From contig JBBRNO010000149.1 in assembly GCA_038230275.1 (NCBI GenBank), positions 1-16,044 of the forward strand: a stretch of 16,044 nt of DNA, in the 5' to 3' direction. Positions within the stretch are counted from its first letter, which is position 1. The number at the start of each line of letters is the position of its first letter. The notes under the pieces are model-generated. The model had not been told where the DNA came from and did no database searches. It saw nothing but the letters and a program-made list of their open reading frames with translations. A program made the position numbers and the translations under genes. Below are positions 13,228 through 16,044 of the stretch, piece after piece. The stretch is from JANXXV01 sp038230275. Lineage in GTDB: Bacteria > Acidobacteriota > Terriglobia > Bryobacterales > Bryobacteraceae.

Positions 13228-14084
13228 CGGACGGCATCCTCTTGCTGAACCGGCGCCAGAACCAGCTCCTGGCTTTGCACCGGAGCCTTATACAAATACA
13301 CCAACAGCGCCACCACCACCACGCATGTCAACAGACTGGCCTCGGGACCATAGCTTCCCCCGCTCCATATGTCTGCCACGTACCAGTGCATCGTGACTCC
13401 TGTCATGCCCATTGTAAACCCGCTCAGGTTGACGCCGAACAGCGGTAGCGTCCAGTTCCACGCGAAATGAATTCCGATGGGAAGCCATAAATCCCCGCTG
13501 CGCAGGAAAGCATAGCTGAGCACCACCGCGAATCCCATCGTATTCACGATTCCCAATAACGAAGCGTTTTGATTATTCAGATGCGCCAGCCCGAACAGCA
13601 CGCTAACCGGAAGAATGGTGGCGAAACGGCCCATGCCTCGGAGCAGTACCTGAAATCCGTAACCACGGAACAGCATCTCCTCGCCTACCGCGCCGAACAG
13701 CAGAATGAAGGATACGAACGCAAAGCTGCCGAAATTCGCGGGCTGATCAACCGACTTCTCCAGACGAGCCATCCCGGTCACCAACGGAAGCAGCAGCACG
13801 AAACAAGCCGCGCCGATTCCGCCAACTACACCTAGTCCCAGGTTCCGCGCCGCGCCCGCGTGCCAGTTCATTCCGATGTCGGCCAGCCGGCCGCGCTCAA
13901 AGATGCGCAGCGACACCGCATTCGCCACTGCCGCCGCCGCAAAGGTGCCCATCGCCGCGGCAATCAGCACACCGCCCACTTGCAGCGCCAATGGGAAGAA
14001 CATCAGCCCCACAATGGCCAGGAAGATGTAGAGGCCTACCTTTAAGACAAGGCCCAGCTTCTCTTTGGGTAATGTGACTTCCAT
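13224..14084 (-). CDS. CPBP (CAAX/Abi) family intramembrane metalloprotease
   Basis: A 286-residue polytopic membrane protein with several hydrophobic helices (two between about 12 and 58, others after residue 80). The three signature motifs of the family are present in order: EEMLFRG (E135, E136, R140), FGLAHLN (H168) and HFAWN (H206, N210). These form the glutamate/histidine active site of type II CAAX-prenyl-protease-like enzymes. Bacterial members have varied roles, including bacteriocin self-immunity, protein processing and pheromone handling; which applies here is not visible. The gene lies 9 nt after the GHMP kinase and its stop overlaps the ATG of the secreted BamE-like protein, so all three should be one transcript. 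A tempting but unproven idea is that the protease processes the neighbouring secreted protein. No strong ribosome site precedes the ATG. Confidence 0.9.
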   Translation of the reverse strand: MEVTLPKEKLGLVLKVGLYIFLAIVGLMFFPLALQVGGVLIAAAMGTFAAAAVANAVSLRIFERGRLADIGMNWHAGAARNLGLGVVGGIGAACFVLLLPLVTGMARLEKSVDQPANFGSFAFVSFILLFGAVGEEMLFRGYGFQVLLRGMGRFATILPVSVLFGLAHLNNQNASLLGIVNTMGFAVVLSYAFLRSGDLWLPIGIHFAWNWTLPLFGVNLSGFTMGMTGVTMHWYVADIWSGGSYGPEASLLTCVVVVALLVYLYKAPVQSQELVLAPVQQEDAVR

Positions 14085-14093
14085 GATCGATTG

Positions 14094-15104
14094 CTACTTT
14101 GACGCCGACTTGACGCGCACTCCCTGCGGCGCAACCTGCACCGCAAGCACCTGCCCGCCCGCCTGCACAATCAAATCCGAAACCCGAGCCTTCGCCCCGC
14201 GCTCCACCAGAAAGAAAACACAGCCTCCGCCGCCAGCCCCGCAGACCTTGGCTCCCTTCGCTCCGGCCCTGCGAGTGGACTCGATCAGCTTATCGATCAA
14301 GGGCGTAGTAATGCCCGGCGCATTCTTCTTCCGGTTGGTCCACTCTTCGCGCAACAGGCGCGCAGCCTCGTTCCAATCGGCCTTCTCTAGCGCCGACCGC
14401 ATCCCGGCCGCAATCGCCGCAATGTGATCGAAGTTGCTCCGCACTGCGCGGTCGCCATTGATGTGCGCCTTGGTCACTTCCCAATTGTTGATGCCCGAAT
14501 TGCGCGGCTCCCCGGTGTAGGCCAGCACGATGCGCTCATTCAGATCCGCCAGGTCGACGGGAATCGCCTTGCGCACAATTCCTGCAATACCCAACTCAAT
14601 GGCACTCACGCCGCCGTACATCGCCGGGTAATAGTCCTGGCAGCCGGTAGGAACGCGAATAATCTGAGCCTCGATATTCTGCGAGATCTCGCGGATCTTT
14701 TCGATGTTGTAGCCGGTGCCCTTCAGCTTATTCAGGGCACTGGAGATAGTGATGATTAGCGACGAAGACCCGGAGATTCCGGCCCCGTGAGGCGCTTCGG
14801 AATTGGTGCTCAGCTCCAGCCCGCCCTCCGGCTGAAAGAACCGCAACACATATGCCAGCAAGGGCAGTTTGTATTTCGACGCAGCCATAAACGCAGCAAC
14901 GGATTCGAATGTTTCCTCGCCGTGTTGATCGGCTGACCGCAGAACGATCTTGCTATCGGCGCGGGTCACCACCTCGCAGGAAGTGTACCGGTCCACGGCA
15001 AAATTCACCGTCACCGCTTTCGGGTGATAGAGGTACAACGGCCATATATCCAGGGTGCCGCCGGCCAGATCCACCCGGCAAGGCGACTTTGCGGTAATTT
15101 TCAT
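14094..15104 (-). CDS. GHMP-family sugar kinase (heptose-7-phosphate kinase-like)
   Basis: A 336-residue small-molecule kinase. GHMP motif 1 is near the start (SPCRVDLAGGTLD). Motif 2, the ATP-phosphate loop, is EAPHGAGISGSSSL (103-116). A catalytic Asp candidate lies in GCQDYYPAMYGG (about 147), and the C-terminal glycine-rich motif 3 is GAKVCGAGGGGCVFF (about 274-288). The sequence resembles the D-glycero-D-manno-heptose-7-phosphate kinase/fucokinase branch, which feeds nucleotide-activated sugars for surface glycans, but no heptose-pathway neighbours are present, so the substrate is not assigned. The ATG at 15104 is preferred; a TTG three codons upstream is possible. There is no ribosome site (the preceding bases are TCCCCT), and TATTGT lies 5 nt before the ATG, so the message may be nearly leaderless. 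It leads the minus-strand operon with the CPBP protease and the BamE-like protein. Confidence 0.88.
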   Translation of the reverse strand: MKITAKSPCRVDLAGGTLDIWPLYLYHPKAVTVNFAVDRYTSCEVVTRADSKIVLRSADQHGEETFESVAAFMAASKYKLPLLAYVLRFFQPEGGLELSTNSEAPHGAGISGSSSLIITISSALNKLKGTGYNIEKIREISQNIEAQIIRVPTGCQDYYPAMYGGVSAIELGIAGIVRKAIPVDLADLNERIVLAYTGEPRNSGINNWEVTKAHINGDRAVRSNFDHIAAIAAGMRSALEKADWNEAARLLREEWTNRKKNAPGITTPLIDKLIESTRRAGAKGAKVCGAGGGGCVFFLVERGAKARVSDLIVQAGGQVLAVQVAPQGVRVKSASK

Positions 15105-15198
15105 AGGGGACAATACTGAAGACTAGCAGAATGGCGGTTGCGTCCGCGTGGCGAGGGCCTCGAACCCTGCCATTGGTCGAAGCCGTGCCCCAAACCAG

Positions 15199-15239
15199 TC
15201 GACAATTCGACAAAGTGATTGCATTGCTATCATTGCTAT
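15199..15239 (+). promoter_or_regulatory. Promoter/operator of the toxin-antitoxin operon with tandem repeats
   Basis: TCGACAA occurs twice with an 8-bp period (15199-15205 and 15207-15213). CATTGCTAT occurs as a perfect tandem 9-bp repeat (15222-15230 and 15231-15239) directly abutting the antitoxin ATG. Across the repeat junction lies TATCAT (15228-15233), five of six bases of a -10 box, ending 6 nt before the ATG; TCGACA (15207-15212) could be a -35 element with a short 15-nt spacer. Overlap of repeats with the core promoter is what is expected for autoregulation by an RHH antitoxin-toxin complex. Confidence 0.5.
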
Positions 15240-15488
15240 ATGGCGAGCATCACCATCAGAAGACTCGATGACGCGCTAAAATCCCGGCTCCGCGTCCGTG
15301 CAGCCCATCACGGACGTTCCATGGAAGCGGAGGCCCGCGAAATCCTCAGAGCTTCACTCAAACCGGAACCGGTACGAAGCATGAATTTCGCCGAGTCCAT
15401 CCGAAGGCACGTAGTCCCGCTCGGAGGAGTGGAACTCGCCCTTCCGCCGCGCGAACCCGTTCGGGAACCCCTGAAGTTCACGAAATGA
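15240..15488 (+). CDS. FitA/VapB-type antitoxin (ribbon-helix-helix)
   Basis: An 82-residue antitoxin. The N-terminal MASITIRRLDDALKSRLRVRAAHHGRSMEAEAREIL (first 37 residues) is the classic FitA-like ribbon-helix-helix domain: a beta strand carrying Thr-Ile-Arg for DNA contacts, then two helices with the conserved GRS..AE.R.IL segment. The C-terminal half (rich in Pro, Arg and Glu) would wrap the toxin's active site. The ATG at 15240 is chosen because it starts the RHH strand exactly; an in-frame TTG at 15219 would add seven unneeded residues and destroy the -10 spacing. The last four bases overlap the toxin start (ATGA), as usual in this family. It probably represses its own promoter together with the toxin through the repeats just upstream. 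No ribosome site precedes the ATG. Confidence 0.93.
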   Translation: MASITIRRLDDALKSRLRVRAAHHGRSMEAEAREILRASLKPEPVRSMNFAESIRRHVVPLGGVELALPPREPVREPLKFTK

Positions 15489-15904
15489 TCGTGCTCGACA
15501 CGAACGTACTCTCCGAAGTCCTCCGGTCGTCTCCTTCCCAAACCGTCCTGCGCTGGCTCGCGGCTCAGGAACCCATGAAGGTGTATCTGACAACCATCAC
15601 TCAAGCCGAAGTCCTCTTAGGAATTGCGGCGATGGCAGCCGGGAAACGGCGAACACGTCTACAAGCCGTGATCGAAAAAATGTTATCGGATGAATTCGAG
15701 GGACGAATTCTACCCTTCGACGAAGAGGCAGCGCGCACGTTCGCAAACATCGTGAGCGGCCGGATCGCGCTGGGCCGCCCAATCTCACAATTCGACGCGA
15801 TGATAGCCGCCATCGCCCGTACTCGCCGTGCCACACTAGCAACGCGCAATGTGCAGGATTTCGCGCACTGCGACGTACGTATCATCAATCCCTGGGACGC
15901 CTGA
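15485..15904 (+). CDS. FitB/VapC-type PIN-domain ribonuclease toxin
   Basis: A 139-residue PIN-domain toxin. The four acidic metal-binding residues are visible: D5 in MIVLDTNVLSE, E42 in TTITQAEVLLGI, D104 in PISQFDAMIAAIA and D125 in TRNVQDF. They form the Mg2+/Mn2+ site that cleaves RNA, often tRNA or rRNA in VapC relatives. The segments LDTNVLSE, QAE.L.GI and LATRNVQDF with the C-terminal INPWDA are typical of the FitB subgroup paired with FitA-like antitoxins. The start overlaps the antitoxin stop by 4 nt, so translation is coupled. Length is normal and all key residues are intact, so the pair should be functional. The stop codon directly abuts the stop of the convergent DUF1501 gene. Confidence 0.95.
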   Translation: MIVLDTNVLSEVLRSSPSQTVLRWLAAQEPMKVYLTTITQAEVLLGIAAMAAGKRRTRLQAVIEKMLSDEFEGRILPFDEEAARTFANIVSGRIALGRPISQFDAMIAAIARTRRATLATRNVQDFAHCDVRIINPWDA

Positions 15905-16044
15905 CTACCCCACAAACCCCAACGTCTTAGTCGTAAAATTCGCCAAATTCGGAAACACAGTAGCCAAATCCCCAGCCCCTACGCCAAACCAACCCGCCAG
16001 CGTAGCGCCATACTGATCCAGCCCCGTCGTCGGAATCCAACTAC
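15905..16044 (-). CDS. DUF1501-family protein, C-terminal fragment (continues beyond window)
   Basis: Reading the minus strand from the window edge gives about 45 open codons ending in TAG at 15905-15907. The peptide runs SWIPTTGLDQYGATLAGWFG, then a short linker, VFPNLANF and ends LGFVG. This fits the conserved tail of DUF1501 proteins (IPTTS.DQYGATLA.WFGV......VFPN...F....LGF), Tat-exported proteins of the sulfatase-like superfamily that are abundant in Acidobacteria and Planctomycetes. The tail is complete, but the N-terminus lies outside the window. No gap separates its stop from the toxin stop on the other strand. Confidence 0.75.
   Translation of the reverse strand, partial: SWIPTTGLDQYGATLAGWFGVGAGDLATVFPNLANFTTKTLGFVG

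Noticed and set aside
1..16044. CRISPR arrays, tRNA or rRNA genes, prophage or a complete insertion sequence
   Set aside because: No regularly spaced long repeats, cloverleaf-like segments, rRNA signatures, transposase motifs or phage genes were seen on either strand.

Overview
The window looks like chromosomal DNA of an acidobacterium of the Bryobacterales/'Candidatus Solibacter' type. The main evidence is the C-terminal domain of the 309-1685 protein, which matches the TIGR03437 domain that is greatly expanded in Solibacter. A PEP-CTERM protein, a CPBP protease, a DUF1501 tail and many overlapping or nearly touching genes fit this assignment. Placement is by recognition of protein families only; no search was run.

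Layout. Positions 1-309 hold decayed material: the C-terminal piece of a RES-type toxin and a GC-rich motif that looks like a dispersed repeat. Then, on the minus strand, come a secreted cyclophilin fused to TIGR03437 (309-1685) and tadA (1815-2261). A divergent control region leads into a five-gene plus-strand operon (2346-7686): two MacB/FtsX-type permeases, a membrane-fusion protein, an ABC ATPase, and a secreted S1/P1-type zinc nuclease. A small two-helix membrane protein (7667-7957) and purH (8028-9575) lie on the minus strand. purH is divergent from an NAD-type isocitrate dehydrogenase (9614-10618), which converges on GAPDH (10622-11629). GAPDH is divergent from a PEP-CTERM protein (11800-12423) that has a structured leader. 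A minus-strand trio follows: GHMP sugar kinase, CPBP protease and a secreted BamE/SmpA-like protein (15104 down to 12430). The right end carries a FitAB/VapBC-type toxin-antitoxin pair (15240-15904) and the last 45 codons of a minus-strand DUF1501 protein.

How the genes work together. The ABC operon should encode a tripartite exporter or lipoprotein/peptide efflux machine of the MacAB/Lol type with two different permease subunits. The nuclease is an outlier product encoded in the same operon. purH, isocitrate dehydrogenase and GAPDH are ordinary central metabolism. The kinase-protease-secreted protein trio may serve envelope or glycan biology, but its substrate is not visible.

The most interesting non-coding observation is that several genes (2346, 9614, 15240 and perhaps others) have a -10-like hexamer ending exactly 6 nt before the start codon. 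This suggests leaderless transcripts. No CRISPR array, tRNA, rRNA, complete insertion sequence or phage was seen. I did not find a clearly novel multi-gene defence or biosynthetic system.
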